Shown here in pieces: positions 32,921 through 33,040 of a stretch of DNA of 33,040 nt. A program made the position numbers and the translations under genes. Position 1 is the stretch's first letter. Each line of letters opens with the position of its first letter. The notes under the pieces were generated by a model. The model ran no database searches. It worked only from the letters and a program-made list of their open reading frames with translations, and was not told the DNA's origin. The stretch is from Fidelibacterota bacterium. Lineage in GTDB: Bacteria; Fidelibacterota; UBA8477; JABMPR01. The stretch lies in contig JAERTG010000026.1 of the NCBI GenBank assembly GCA_016845065.1, positions 1 through 33,040 of the forward strand. The letters run 5' to 3'.

Positions 32921-33040
32921 CAAAAGTTTAGAGCTGACTCACAGTCATTTAGGGGGGGTTTAAAAATTAATTGGACGAACACAAGGTTTCTGGACTGTTT
33001 TGACTGGTTCTTTGGAAGCAGCTCAAACTTAAGGCGTTAG
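32915..33040 (+). other. attC site D (end of cassette 4, core cut by window end)
   Basis: R'' GCCTAAC (32915-32921) and GTTAG (33036-33040, truncated) flank AAGTTTAGAGCTG (32924-32936) and CAGCTCAAACTT (33019-33030), complementary except for one extra A. The centre is strongly similar to attC A (GAGCTGACTCACAGT, ATTGGA, GACTG, GAAGCAGCTCAA), showing shared ancestry of these two sites. Confidence 0.85.

Larger units (their letters stand above)
29294..33036 (+). mobile_element. Integron-type gene cassette array, no integrase in window
   Basis: Four cassettes are bounded by recombination points within GTTAG cores: 29294-30658 (nuclease), 30659-31169 (structured, gene-poor), 31170-32286 (lipoprotein) and 32287-33036 (RHH/MazF). 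Genes and attC sites share one orientation, as in integrons read from attI on the left. No intI gene is found on either strand of the window, so this is either a CALIN-type cluster or an integron whose integrase lies elsewhere or is lost. The cassettes are visibly more A+T-rich than the preceding genes, as expected for captured DNA. The right end is cut by the window inside the last core site. Confidence 0.85.

Overview
The window looks like a chromosomal segment of an uncultured marine-type bacterium of the FCB group (Candidatus Marinimicrobia, Calditrichota or a relative). This rests on several secreted proteins with FlgD-like C-terminal sorting domains of the NYPNPFNPST type, a TonB receptor - FnIII secretion substrate - PorV-like gene unit, a menaquinone-type methyltransferase, many lipoproteins and frequent absence of clear Shine-Dalgarno sequences. 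The lineage is an inference from protein style, not from a marker gene.

Positions 1-11520 are an outer-membrane/secretion region: the end of a secreted protein, a strong hairpin terminator, three overlapping genes (TonB-dependent receptor, 1033-residue FnIII protein with a CxxCH motif, PorV-like barrel) and, convergent to them, a 1403-residue secreted beta-helix protein. Positions 11703-26997 are mostly plus-strand housekeeping and envelope genes: menG (minus strand), a CarF/TMEM189-like lipid desaturase, DUF3859 and FKBP proteins, a tight run of PHP lipoprotein / DeoC-like / LOG / fucose-isomerase-like / PlsB-like genes, sdaA, a short thioredoxin-fold gene that reads through an in-frame TGA (probable selenoprotein), a frameshifted LamG/DUF1080-like protein, an EEP-family lipoprotein, an SRPBCC protein, membrane proteins of unknown function, a PEGA lipoprotein, a secreted YidD-like protein and a TPR membrane protein.

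From about 27000 to 29290 the gene density drops. A DoxX-like gene and a small secreted protein gene are bracketed by related composite repeat blocks, together with a perfect 22-bp-stem hairpin and a GTTCTTTTG hairpin. From 29293 to the end lies an integron-type gene-cassette array: four attC sites with matching R and L boxes and one extrahelical base each, separating a PD-(D/E)XK nuclease cassette, a gene-poor cassette with a long nested inverted repeat, a lipoprotein cassette and a ribbon-helix-helix/MazF toxin-antitoxin cassette. No integrase gene is present in the window.

The main points of interest are the probable selenoprotein with its SECIS-like hairpin and ATGA coupling to the next gene, the integrase-less cassette array and its structured second cassette, and a DeoC-fold protein that has lost all three catalytic residues of the aldolase.
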